From Gnetum montanum (lineage: Eukaryota > Streptophyta > Gnetopsida > Gnetales > Gnetaceae): a stretch of DNA of 64,000 nt. The translations under genes and the position numbers were made by a program. Of the stretch, positions 11,891 through 22,699 are shown one piece after another. The stretch is from positions 62,001-126,000 of the forward strand of contig MNCI01002233.1 of the NCBI GenBank assembly GCA_015680685.1, in the 5' to 3' direction. Every line of letters begins with the position of its first letter. The stretch's first letter is position 1. The notes beneath the pieces were generated by a model that searched no databases, was not told the origin of the DNA, and saw nothing but the letters and a program-made list of their open reading frames with translations.

Positions 11891-12560
11891 ATATTAATGT
11901 TTGTAAACTATTGTAGTAGTTTCTTTCCTAAGTCATAGCAAGGTCACAAATGTTTGGCTTTACATGCATAAACCTTGGTTATTTGGTTGAACACAAGTTG
12001 TGAATCACCCTTGATCATTAAGCATTTTACTCCTAGGTCACAAGCTACAATCATCCCTCTGATCAAACCCTCATACTTTGCTATATTGTTGGTACATAGA
12101 AATTCAAAACAATATGAGAAGGATTGGATTTCACTAGACAAAAATGTTATGATGATAATATCATTGGCTCCATGGGTAGCTGAACCTCTATTGAAATGCT
12201 TGATTGCCTCATAACCCTTAGGAGATTGGCTAACGATGTTAACATGTTCATCAAGAAATTCAAGGTCAATTGTTGCATGGTCATCAATTGGTGAGACAAT
12301 AAGTACTATGGCTATAGCTTGACCTTTCATTGAGGCTTTAGAGACCTAACAAAGATCAAAATTGATTATTATAACCTTCCATCAAGCTATACATCTACTT
12401 TCATAGATGTTGGTCATTGTAACTCTAAGCACATTATCTTTGCAAATGTCATTGACTTAGCTCCTAAAGAGGTAGTGTCTTCACTTCTTCAATGAGAAGA
12501 CAAGTGCTAGATAATACTTCTCTACTTTAGTGTATCGAGTCTCATGGATAACTAATGCAT
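11891..12560 (-). pseudogene. A2 extra RNase H (aRNH)
   Basis: A minus-strand 128-codon open stretch (11,944-12,330) reads KGQAIAIVLIVSPIDDHA, then HFNRGSAT (A1: YFDGAST), NNIAKYEGLI (A1: NNVVEYEGLL) and IKGDSQLVFNQI. The first Asp is Asn and the catalytic Glu has become Lys, while the GDS Asp that A1 lost is kept here. A1 and A2 therefore lost different catalytic residues, so they decayed independently. The upstream part (12,560-12,330) is the weaker RT-RNase H tail. Confidence 0.8.
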
Positions 12561-13965
12561 GGCTAAGTTGGTATACTAGCAAATCTGCTTCATCATCTCA
12601 TTTTTGATAGAGTAGAGAGGTAATGGATGTGTCAGAGATAACAAGGTAGATGTAAAAAGGTTTATCACTTTATGATGGATACATCATTAGTAGTTGGACC
12701 AACTCTTGTTTAAGGTTCACAAAGGCCTCTTGGCATTAAGTTGTCCACTCGTAATGGATCCCTTTCTTAAGAAAGTGTTTTATGAGTTGTATCTTATCCA
12801 TAAGGTAAACCTATGAATAAATTGTAATCTATCTAGTAGTTCCCAAAGCTCCTTAAGATTATTTGGTGTTGCCAAGTTGGATATGGATTTAACCTTATCA
12901 AGATTTACATGTATCCCTACTTTAGACACTACATAGCCACACATCTTACCAATTTTGACACTAAAGATACATTTTTTAGGGTTAAGTCTAAGCTCATACT
13001 TAAGGCATTATTTAAGTACAAGGTCTATGTCATTCACATGATCATTGACCACTTTGAACTTATATTGTCTATGTAATCACTAAGCAAACCTAGCATGTAA
13101 TAACTAAATATATATGTCATAGCTCTTTGGTAGCTTACTCCTACATTCATTAGGCCAAAGGGCATCATGGTGCAACAAAAGAAACCCCAAGGGGTCATGA
13201 AGGTCATACTGAGTTGATGTTATGGATTAATCCTAATCTAGTTATATCCCAAGAACCCATCCATAAAGAACAATAATACATGCCTAACCATAGTATCAAT
13301 AAGTTAGTCAATACTAGTCAAAAGGGAAATTGTCTTTGATAGTTTCCTTATTTGGGTCTCAGAAATCGATGCAAATGCATATACTTCCATTTTTATTAGG
13401 GACTACCACTATGTTGGACATCCATTCTACATAATATACAACTGAAATGAAATCAAATTGATATAGTTATGTGATTTCATCATGAAATACCAAGGGAAAA
13501 TTAGGTCTAATCTTGTGAACCTTTTACTTAGATGGTCTAACACAAGGATCAAGTATGATGTTGTGTTGCACTAAATGTGGGTCAAGTCTTGGCATATCTT
13601 CATATGACCAAGAGAAGACCTTAATGTTTTCTTGTAGGACCTTGGTAATCTCTTGAACCTATTGAGGTTCTAGTGAAGAACATAGTTTCAGGGTTTTCTC
13701 TTCACCATTGTATGTTATGATTAGAACCTCAACTAGAGAGTCTTTGATAATGTCACCAAATTCAAGGTTAAAGGTTTTAACTATGTTTTTAGGCCATTCT
13801 ATAGGTTTCTTTATTAAGGCTATGTGGTCAACAAGACTCTCAACCTCAAGATCTTGGAAATTAAGGTCAATGCATCATTCAACATTGTCATGAGGTCCAC
13901 TTGGGTTCAAAGGTAAACTAATATGCTCCCAAGTACACAAACTCTAGTCCTACATATCAACCATA
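12561..13965 (-). pseudogene. A2 PR-RT linker and reverse transcriptase
   Basis: From about 13,860 downward the minus strand reads the linker EWPKNIVKTFNLEFGDIIKD, homologous to A1, then VFSWSYEDMPRLDP (about 13,610). RT blocks follow: SNIVVVPNKNG (about 13,400), HVNDIDL (about 13,040; normally YVDDI, so the first catalytic Asp of the pair is Asn) and LNPKKCIFSVKIGKMCGY (about 12,980-12,940). Many stops lie between. It begins after an acceptor-like ATATGTAG|GA at about 13,955, the same position relative to the linker as in A5 and similar to A1. Protease is not found upstream, where the repeat array lies instead. Confidence 0.8.
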
Positions 13966-14149
13966 AGCACATTAAGTGGCACCTAGGTAAAGATAAGTAA
14001 ATAATGCCAAAATGATAAATTATGTAAACACATGCTATTTTGATGTTAATCAGAATGCAAATGAGGCTAACCAAGGCTATAAGAGGTGGAAATAGTCAAA
14101 TAAAATGGAATAAAGACCAAATAAAGGTTAAATAAAGGTAAAACAAGGC

Positions 14150-14480
14150 TAAAAAAAGTTTAATCATGAGGAAAGTACAAAAACTAAGGTCAAATATGGT
14201 TAGCTAAGGTTTCAATTTTGCCAATTTTAGGCCTTAGCAAGTCATGTTACTAGTTTTAGGCCTTAGAGGGCCATGTTGCTAGTTCAAGGCCTTAGTAGGC
14301 CATGTTTACATGGTGTCAAATGATGATCAAGGATGGTCAAACCCCATCATCTAGAACCAATAACAAGCTAAAAAAGAATTAACAAAGGACACAATAAGGT
14401 AAATATGATGAAACAGATGTTATGTAGAAGCTACATGAGGTCAACTAATGGCTATTAGAAACCTTAAAGTAAGAAAAATT
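14150..14480 (-). repeat. A2 CTAAAACTAGC-type array with flanks, inverted to 16,960-17,260
   Basis: On the minus strand three units (GGCCTACTAAGGCCTTGAAC; GGCCCTCTAAGGCCTAAAAC; ACTTGCTAAGGCCTAAAATT) lie at about 14,215-14,310. The flanks match the plus-strand A5 array over about 300 bp (for example tttgaccat...tttgacaccatgtaa). In A2 the array sits upstream of the linker and RT, that is, between where protease and RT should be. Confidence 0.75.
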
Positions 14481-15350
14481 ACTAAAAGTCAATCATAGCT
14501 CTAAATCCAATGATTCAAAGATAGTTAGAAACCTTAAATCAAGAACTATGCATCCATAATAATAAAACATGTAAACCCCCTCCTATTGTTTCAAATAATA
14601 TTCATAAACTTCCATAAAAAATTGAAAATAACATAAAAACACAATTGTATGACCTGACTGAATAATTCATTAGAAATTAACTACAAGTACAAATCAAACC
14701 AAACCATAGCCATTATAAATCTAAAACCTAATAATAAAAACCCAAAACCTTAAAAATTGACAATTCCTAGCTATTTGCTAAATTAAAAATTCAAAAGTAG
14801 TGTTGCTTTTTTTGTCAACTCTATCAAAAAACACATAAACATTGACAGAAACCTAATTTAAAATAGTTGTAAATCAAAAATTAAATCACTAACAAACACT
14901 AAAAACATATAAAAATCATTAAATAACAAGGTGGTATTTTTCCTAACATAATGCCCTAGATCTAAAAAACACCCATCTTCCAAACTAGGAAAATAGTAGA
15001 AAAATAACTAGAAACACATGAGAAGGGGTTAGCAATGACCAACCTTGGAGTGATGGTAGTTGATCCCTTTTCTATCATGGGTTGTGAAAGATGAGAGATG
15101 CCCTTGGCCATAGCATCTGCGTCCTCTAGGACTAGGTTTTTGTTGCTACTTTTTTTCTTCTTCATGATTCTTGCAAGCAATGCTAAGAAACCTCTAAAAT
15201 CTAGGAGATCTAGACTACAATGCTACCTAAAGGGGCTCCTAGATCAACCACGCTAAGGATTGAAAGATTTTGTAAGCAAGAGTTTCTACCAAGAGCTCTA
15301 ATCAATGGACTATGGGAAGAGAATTAGTGGCGTGTTTGATTTCTTGGAAA
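14481..15350 (-). other. A2 upstream region, no gag or protease visible
   Basis: The minus strand holds a 72-codon open frame from about 15,180 (KKKKSSNKNLVLEDADAM, then HLSQPMIEKGS). Its context resembles a leader followed by an ATG, but it has no recognisable domain and I do not call it a gene. The rest is AT-rich non-coding sequence. The gag and protease expected upstream of the A2 RT are not present. Confidence 0.35.
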
Positions 15351-15599
15351 AATAACCATTTATACTTGATCTAAACCTAAGCAACCCACTTTACATCCCC
15401 ATGGCCAAATCCATGCACTAGAACTCATGATGCACTGAAAGTTCCAAGGGTAAAAATTCCAACCAATGCTAGGATGGTGGGAGTTACACATAAGATTCAA
15501 AAATTTGAATTTTTGGGTGAGCCCCACTAGATGCCTCCCAAGAAAAGTGTGTTTTAAGCCTAAAAACCTTTTCTATGTTGTGGTTTAGACCCATTGAAA

Positions 15600-16815
15600 T
15601 CCACATAAGAATGTTTTAAAATTATCCCCCCCTCATCCATACTAGGCAATCCAGTGTGGGTCCCAGCCTCTTATACCCCATAACCATGAAACATTAACCC
15701 ACCCCCACACCAACCCCCCTGCTTTTGCCATTTTTAGTAGCTACAATTAACATGGTTAGATCCCATATTCTGTCAAGGGGTACAATCATTCACAAAACTT
15801 CTCACTTTTGACAACCACACTATGAAAGGCCTCATTCATACTATCAAGCATTGCCCAAGGGGATATACCACTCACTAGTGTCCACCAAGCTTTAATTCAA
15901 TTCCCAAGGTAGGCCCACATAGCCTAAAACCCCACTAGTCATCCCTGACAACTCCAAAACCCTTTCAAATCCAATCAAAAGTGCCCAAAACCTTGCGATC
16001 TAGTGAAGTAATGTTGAGGAACTCCATCCATGCTGGCAAGCATGGCCTCGGCATGGATGGATGGGGCATAACCCCAAAATGCCAAAATTGACCACCCAGT
16101 TTCCACATTTTGACTCTAACACCCCTTCTCTAATATCCAAAATTTAACAAAAAAAAGTTTAATTTCATGCCATCTATCTTTCCCATGTTATCCAGCATGG
16201 GTGCCCTAGGGACAACCCACAAAAATCCATTCATAGCCCAAAATGACCTCAAAATTACCCCAATAGCCTTAACACCTCACCCTAACCTCTAGTAGTCCAC
16301 AGTTGTCAAAATATGAGTCAAAATTTATCAAGACTTTTCTAGGATCTATCAATTTGAATAACCTAGATCTTAGTTATTATGAGGTAAAACATAGTCAAAT
16401 TGCAACTAAAGCCAAGGTTTTGCACTTTTGGGCTTTCTTATCAAGTTTTGAGATCATGTGAGGGGTTTTATGTATGTGGAATCAAGTTTTAAGCTTCACC
16501 CATGTCAAGGCCACATTGGGAAACATTTCTCTAGTTTGGTGGTAGTCCCAAGTTCCAATGGAGGCTTCTAGAGGTTGAAATCAATGCTAGAATTGACCTA
16601 TTTCTTTTCCCAATCCATTATGTTGACCATGAAAGTCATCAATAGTTGAAACTATGTAAAACTAACCTAGAAAACCACCTAATCAATCCATCCATGCTAG
16701 GGATCATCCCACCCATGCTAGCAGCATGGGTCCAGTGTGAGTGCCTAGAAAACCTTGATTTTTAACCTAAAGTAGCCTCAAAATAGCCTTGATAGGTGCC
16801 CAGAGTTGCCTATCA
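15600..16815. repeat. Degenerate ~500-bp repeats with CATGCTAGCATGG motif
   Basis: The phrases ccatgctggcaagcatgg (16,028), cccatgttatccagcatggg (16,183) and cccatgctagcagcatgggt (about 16,712), with a looser one near 15,640, recur. Those at 16,183 and 16,712 are followed about 60 bp later by a similar run (gacctcaaaattaccccaatagcct / gcctcaaaatagccttgat, split here). This suggests tandem units of about 510-530 bp. Divergence is high and edges are unclear. Confidence 0.4.
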
Positions 16816-16834
16816 ACCTGATATTCTTATGCCA

Positions 16835-17760
16835 TGGCCTGCTAAGGCTTAAAACTAGCAAAATCTAACTTTTTTTAACTAATATTAATTAAGTTTTATC
16901 ACATGTCTTCCACTTGGACTCATTTATCATTGTTTCATAGTGTTTCAACCTATCTTAACCTTATTTGTGCATTTTTAACCTTTATTATCACTAGTTAACC
17001 TCATTCAACTTTACTTTCTCTTTTATTTCCTCTATTGATCCCTGTTTATCCTTTGATTGGTGATGAGTGATGGGTTTGACCATTTTGTGACCATCATTTA
17101 ACACCATGTAACCATGACCTACCAAGACCTTAAACTAGCAACATGGCCTACTAAGGCCTAAAACTGGCAAAATGTAATCATAGTTGATCATGTTTAACCT
17201 TACACTATCTTTAACTCATACCTCACAGCCTTTTTTGATCATGCCTAGATCTTTTCTAACCATTGATGTAATTTATTTTGATTCATCTATGCATTATCAC
17301 TAGAGTATTTTCATTGTTTTAATATTATTTAACCATTATATCACATAGGTGCCACTTTATGTGCTTATGTTATCATGTAGGAATGAGGCTAGGAGGATGA
17401 AGGAGCAAATTTGACTAGTATTAAAGCCTAAATGGGTCCCTTTCATGATCTTTTTAGACCAATTTAACCTTATGTACCCAAACCTTAAGCCTGAAACCAT
17501 TCTACTATGCATTCATAACACCCTAAGGTAACTTGATGGCCATCAATCTCTAAGCCAAAAACATCATAAAGGATCCCTTAGTTAAAATTCCCATCTAGAC
17601 CATAATCGTAAGTAGACAGCATTTAAAACTAAGTTCTGTGTCAAAAATTAAGCTTGCTCATAAGCTCATCAAAACCTTGTAATGTAACATTAAAGCCATC
17701 ACATAGGCCTGATTACATCTAACACTCACATGTAGTGTTATTTATCATTGTTGATAGGTT
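16835..17760 (+). repeat. A5 array and PR-RT linker remnant, pol absent
   Basis: Array units at about 16,842, 17,112 and 17,140 (CTACTAAGGCCTAAAACTGG type) are followed at about 17,345 by ggtgccactttatgtgctta, which matches the minus-strand A2 copy. Then comes an acceptor-like TATCATGTAG|GA and a linker remnant (AKNIIKDPLVKIPI, about 17,555). After about 17,600 there is no RT, RNase H or integrase. Sequence passes into the 3' spacer, so about 3.3 kb of pol present in A2 is missing in A5. Confidence 0.65.
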
Positions 17761-18761
17761 GAAATGAATGATTGATGTTGATGACTTTGATGATCTACTA
17801 CAAGTGAGCCTACATTCTCTTTCTCTCCTTATTTGGAGCAATGAATAAACTATAGAAATTTGTAAATTTGATGCACATTGCACAGATTTCCCTATGATAT
17901 AAGGATGGTAACTTGTTGTGGCCTAGTTTGCTAGTTGTCTCATGTAGCCTTGTGTGTTATCATGTAACAACATGTTTTCTTTATCTAGTTTGCTTGTTCT
18001 CATGGAGTTGTTCTTTTAGGATGGATCCTAGAGTCACTGTGAAGGTGCAACTCATTACAATAGCAAGTCACCATGTGACCTCGATGTGCAAGATTTAGTG
18101 AGTTTGTCCTACTATGAAAAGAGTGCTTATTCCACTTCACTCCTATCATCCTTTCTTGAACCCAACCCCATAACCTAATTATAACCTTCCTTATCCTGAA
18201 CAACAATGTTGACCTATGTTTGACACTCATGTATGGTTTCCATATGATAGTCCTTCATTATGCTCCACCTACAAGTCCATTGAATGAAACACATCTCATT
18301 CAATAGGAAAATCATTAAGTCCATTGAGTGTAACACATCTCATTCAATGGAAGAATGATGTCAAAATTGGCCTTAGCAAAGAAACCCATTGAAGGTTTCA
18401 CTCAACAAAAAGAATGAAAAAGCAAATTGCCAAGAAGCTAAAATGGCCAATGAAGATTAAAATCCCAAACCAATGGCTCCAAACATGCAAAGAAAGGATC
18501 CTAATGGCCAAAGAAACCTTGGAGCGAGGTGTTGGTTCTACAAATGCATTGCCAAGTGACCAACCCCTCAAGAACATGAAGTGAAGAGCTCACTGATTGA
18601 CCAACATGTTAGTGCCATATTATAGCCATGATGTCAACTAGGAAACACATTGTTAACCTTCATAACTATTTTCCTATAACCTCATTACCATTTCCTCATC
18701 ATATCCTTATCCTATCATCACAAGCACTCTTTGACATGATTTGACAAAACTGAATCAAGTG
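17761..18761 (+). other. A5 3' spacer
   Basis: Homologous to the A2 spacer on the opposite strand at 9,854-10,435. It contains a 44-bp direct duplication (18,270-18,356; aagtccattgaatgaaacac / aagtccattgagtgtaacac) that is also present, more worn, in A2, so the duplication predates their separation. A stretch at about 18,555-18,725 recurs at 21,355-21,540 in the same orientation. Confidence 0.6.
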
Positions 18762-18772
18762 CAAAGAGGAAA
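18762..18772 (+). other. Polypurine tract before A5/A4 LTR
   Basis: CAAAGAGGAAA directly precedes the LTR start TGATAATGA. The equivalent in A4 is AGAGAGAGAA at 25,431-25,440. Position and composition fit the plus-strand primer of an LTR retrotransposon. The preceding bases (gacatgattt...gaatcaagtg) are shared with A4. Confidence 0.6.
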
Positions 18773-18793
18773 TGATAATGATGGGCCTACAAT

Positions 18794-18865
18794 GGTGTTT
18801 TGTATTTTTCTATGCCTCTTTGGGTAATCCTAAAGACCCCAACAAAGAGGGGCTAATGAAACACC
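18794..18865 (+). other. LTR start-proximal stem-loop (A5/A4)
   Basis: GGTGTTT at 18,794 pairs with AAACACC ending at 18,865. An inner stem pairs GCCTCTTTGGG with CCCCAACAAAGAGGGGC. It is the same structure as in the A1 and A4 LTRs, with several differences between the arms. Confidence 0.55.
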
Positions 18866-19466
18866 ACCAAGAAAAATCATGTTATAACCTTTTGACATTA
18901 TAACCCTTGCCCCATGAAACCTAAGGTCAAGACTTCATTGTAAAATGTGAAGATTGTAATCCATGAGATGCAATTTCACATACTTTAGCTTTTGGGACTA
19001 AAAAATAAATCCTTAATCCCTAGGAGAAACAAGTCATATCATGCCTTTATTTGGGCTTAGGGATCAAAAATATTTATTAGATTGCCAAAGTTAACATTTT
19101 CATGGGTTTTTTGGGGTATAACTTTTGTTACGCTAGATTCACCTATGCTCAGGGTATAACATCTGAAGCCTCACTATGGCTCTTGAATTTTAGCAATCCC
19201 AACATGGTCCTAGTAGCTCCAATGTGGCTTCTGCAGCTTCAATATGGGTGTCATACCCCTAGTGTGGTTTTTTGCAAGTGCAACATTACTATTGGAAGGC
19301 CCAACATGGGTAAAATTCCCATTTACTATTTTTAGTGAACATAATAGTTTTAATGTCATGGGGGTATCAAAACTTACCATAAATAGAAACCATACTAGAT
19401 TTGAACACCTACCATTGTTCTTTTGGTATGTCAAAACCTTAAGAAAAATGGAGAATATAGGTTGTT

Positions 19467-19489
19467 TGTGTGTGTGTGTGTGTGTGTGA
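19467..19489 (+). repeat. (GT)n microsatellite
   Basis: About 11 uninterrupted GT repeats within the insertion in the LTR. Confidence 0.9.
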
Positions 19490-19635
19490 TTTTTGTGCTT
19501 GTAGGATAAAACCTTAGGTCAAGACAAGATGGATTGCAAAAGTTTAATGAGAATGGACAAGGAATGAAGAATTCATCATGAGGAAGTTGAAGAAACACAT
19601 CTCTAAAAAACAATAAATGTATAATTGAAGGATGA

Positions 19636-19825
19636 TTAGGCAAAGACATCTTCAAGAAATAGCATATGTCTTTTCTTAGGAAAAGAGAATGTAGGCCAAT
19701 TTCAAAAAGATGTCTTTCCTAGATGAAGATGTCTTTCTAAACTAGAGATTTTAGAAAGAAGTCTTTCCCAGACAAAGATGTCTTTCTAAAATTGATGTCA
19801 AATACAGAAAGACATCTTAGGCATG
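19636..19825. repeat. Clustered AGATGTCTTTC words in both orientations
   Basis: AAAGACATCT or its complement occurs at least six times within 190 bp, with TCTAAA/TAGA extensions. Adjacent copies in opposite orientation can pair into short hairpins. Function is unknown. Confidence 0.6.
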
Positions 19826-21280
19826 AAGAATATATCTTCCATAATCATTAGCTACCATTAGCTAGTCATTGCATGAGTTTCAAGATGGATTTGAAAACAT
19901 GATAGCCATGAGAAGATATCATATGCATTGGAAAATATGCAAGCTCTTGTACAACCATTGTCTAATCATTTGTAATCATTGTTGTTTCTCATTGTATTAT
20001 CATTTATCCATTGTAAAGTATGTTGTACCTCAAAGTACAAGGATCAAGAAATCAATTTGCATTCATTCCTTGTAATTATTGTTCTCCCCTGTTGCCCTAT
20101 GGGGGTTGATGTGCTTCTTGCTGGAAGGCATCTTGATTGAGCTTGTTATGATCCTACAGGATTGAGTGATGGGTATTATGTCACAACACTCCTAAGCAAA
20201 GCTTAAGATTGTAAAGGTTGTGGAAGCCTAGAAACTATATTCAAAGCTTGATGGAACCTTATGAGGTTGAGTGGTTGATGGAGTGTCACAACACTCTAGA
20301 GTAAGGCTTGAAGATTATATAGGATGTGGACCCTTCAAACCATAATTTGGAAGAAAAAAAGTCAGGAGGTATGCTTATGAACTTCCCTTTGAGTGTGGAA
20401 TATCAAATATGGGGAACCACATTAAAATTGATGTACTCCTTATGTAAAATAATTTTAAATTGGGGAACTTATTCATCCCCCCTTCTAATTTCAAAGATCC
20501 ACACCTACAACACCTGTATGTAGCAAAATTGATGATCATGAAACCTATAAAATCCAATCCCCAACACAATAGAAGGGTTCCATGAGTGTTGAAGTTACAC
20601 TTTTGGCACATTTAGGCATATTTTTACATTCAAGAGCTTCAGAGAACCTACAAACACAAAGCTTTTGAATCATCCCCAATGTGGAACCTATAGTCGTTAC
20701 AACCATTTTTTGACCCCATTGAGGTTGTGTTGAATTTTGTAATAACACTAAGCACCCTAGGCTTTGAGAATCCCAATTTGGCTCTTCTTAACATCTAAAA
20801 ACCTTGCACATTTCAACCCATGCATCACCAATGTTGTAGATCTAATGAGGATTACAGCCAAATTTTGTACTTTCATGAGTTGTGGAGCATCTAGATCATG
20901 GAGCTAACTGTGGTGCCCAAGGCTATCAAATTTAATAGATTCCAAACCCTTGCAAGGTGAACCCCCCTTTTCTTTCTTAGGAACCCTTGTAAACATTTCT
21001 AGACTATCTCTTTATTTGTGCAATAAATTTTAAAGTTCCATTTTGTTATGTAGGTTAATCTATATTTCTTATATTTTGTGCACCATTTTTATATCAAATC
21101 TACATTATTTTCATTTTTTTTTACCTTTTTTTATACTCTATAAGTCCCTAGGTAATCTACCAAATAGTCTAAGGTACCTCAAATCCTTTTTTTCTTCACA
21201 GAGGTCCTTAGGATCTAGGGTCAAGGTTGTCACATCAAGATTTTTGATTTTTTCAATGACCAAGTTTTCTAGTTGCTATA

Positions 21281-21305
21281 TTTTTGTAGTGCTAGAAGGA
21301 GTGGT
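21281..21305 (+). other. Leader / primer-binding region after A4 5' LTR (degenerate)
   Basis: TTTTTGTAGTGCTAGAAGGA directly follows the LTR end and aligns with GTTTTCTGACGCTAGAAGGA after the A3 LTR. The shared GCTAGAAGGAG block is where a primer-binding site is expected. The matching tRNA is not identified. Confidence 0.45.
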
Positions 21306-21554
21306 AATAGGATGGATGCCCTAAGAAACTATATCTTTGTACACAAACACATTTTCTTAGTGGCCAACACTTCAAAACATGAAGTGAAAAATTCACTCAT
21401 TAACCAACATGTTGGTGCCATAGCAATGATTTCAACCATGGAACACAATGTTAACCTTCATAACCATTTTCCTATAACCTCATTACCATTACCATGTTCT
21501 TGTCATAGTCTTATTCCATCATCATATGCACTTTTTTGGAATGTTCAAAAGCAA

Positions 21555-22625
21555 AGGGGGATTCACTTCATAGGGGTTTGGAATCTATTGAAGTTGGTAG
21601 CCTTGGGTGCCACAATTAGCTCCATAAATTATGAAAGTATGGAACCTTACTATAATCCTCACAAAATATATAGCATTTATGGTGTAGGGGGTGAGATGTG
21701 TGGGGTTTTGAGCTACAAAAAAGAGCCACACTAGGAGTCTTGATGCCCAAGTTGCTCAACATTGTCATAAGATCACACAATCTCAGGGGAGTAAAAGGGG
21801 TTACAATGACTATGGGTTTGACACTGAATTTTTCAAGAAACTTGGTGTTTGTATGGAATTTTCAAATCTCTGGGATTTAAAAATGGTGATCCCTTGATGG
21901 TGCATAAGTTTAGGTTATATAGGTTTTATGGCCATAAATTTTACTACAAATTTTCTACCTAATTGCTAATAGATTTCTACTATGTATAGATGTTGCAAGT
22001 ATTCAAATCCAACATGGTTACTCTGTATGGTAATTTTTGATACCCTCATGACATCAATACCAGTTTCTTTGTCAAATATAGTAAATGGTAATTTCACCCA
22101 AGCTAGCTTCTTCCACCCATGTTGGGAATTCCAATAGCAACACTAAACTATAGGATCAACCCTAGAGTTAGAGCAATGATGACATCTTGTGCCATGTTAA
22201 AGAAATGTTGGGGGAAAGGTGCAATGCTTGGGGGGTAATATTTATACCCCCTCAATGTTGGGCATAGGTGCTATTATACCCCCAAGTAGGTATCTATAGC
22301 TAGTAAAAGTTATAACCCTCTCCCCCAACAAAACCCATCAAAATGCCAATTTTAGTAGTCTAAAAGGCATTTTTAAATCCCAAACCTTGAATATAAGCAT
22401 AATATGACTTTTTTCTCATAGGGGTTGAGGCTTTGACCACTTATGAGGCAATTTTTCAGCCCCAAAAGCTAAAGTATGTGAATTACATCTCTTGGATTGT
22501 AATCTTCACATTTTACAATGATGTTTTAGCCTCGAGTTTCATGGGGTGAGGGTTATAATAAAAAATGATTATAACATGCATTTTTGGTGGTGTTTTAGTT
22601 GAGGAAACATCTAAGACCATCAAAG
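21555..22625 (-). repeat. Inverted Family A LTR fragment inside A4
   Basis: The reverse complement aligns with 18,830-19,420 and 20,535-20,970 of the adjacent LTR. For example, AAAATGTGAAGATTACAATC corresponds to AAAATGTGAAGATTGTAATC at about 18,935, and GGAGCTAATTGTGGCACCCA to the text at about 20,900. It replaces the position where A4 gag should be. Together with the plus copy it forms an inverted repeat. Confidence 0.75.
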
Positions 22626-22699
22626 ATGGCCATCAATAAAAATTTTGAAAGTAAGTTAGTACACTGAAGCCACCACTAATAGTAACTATACCTATAAAA

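Larger units (their letters stand above)
19430..20535. mobile_element. Insertion within the A5/A4 LTR, unidentified
   Basis: This segment is absent from the inverted copy of the same LTR, whose homology jumps from text equivalent to 19,420 to text equivalent to about 20,535. It includes a (GT)n run at 19,467-19,489 and a cluster of AGATGTCTTTC/GAAAGACATCT words in both orientations (19,636-19,825). It holds no gene that I can recognise. It could be a small non-autonomous element or solo LTR. Its exact ends were not resolved. Confidence 0.4.
18773..21280 (+). repeat. Family A LTR shared by A5 and A4, with ~1.1-kb insertion
   Basis: It starts TGATAATGATGGGCC after a polypurine tract, carries the stem-loop (18,794-18,865), and ends AGTTGCTATA at 21,280, like the A3 5' LTR end GGTTGCTATA. 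The sequence after 21,280 (gtgctagaaggag) matches the leader after the A3 LTR (acgctagaaggaggg). It is therefore the 3' LTR of A5 and the 5' LTR of A4 at once. Comparison with the inverted copy at 21,555-22,625 shows an extra segment at about 19,430-20,530, so the LTR proper would be about 1.4 kb. Confidence 0.65.

Noticed and set aside
21043-21324. 93-codon frame
   Set aside because: Lies across the 3' end of a Family A LTR; composition-driven.
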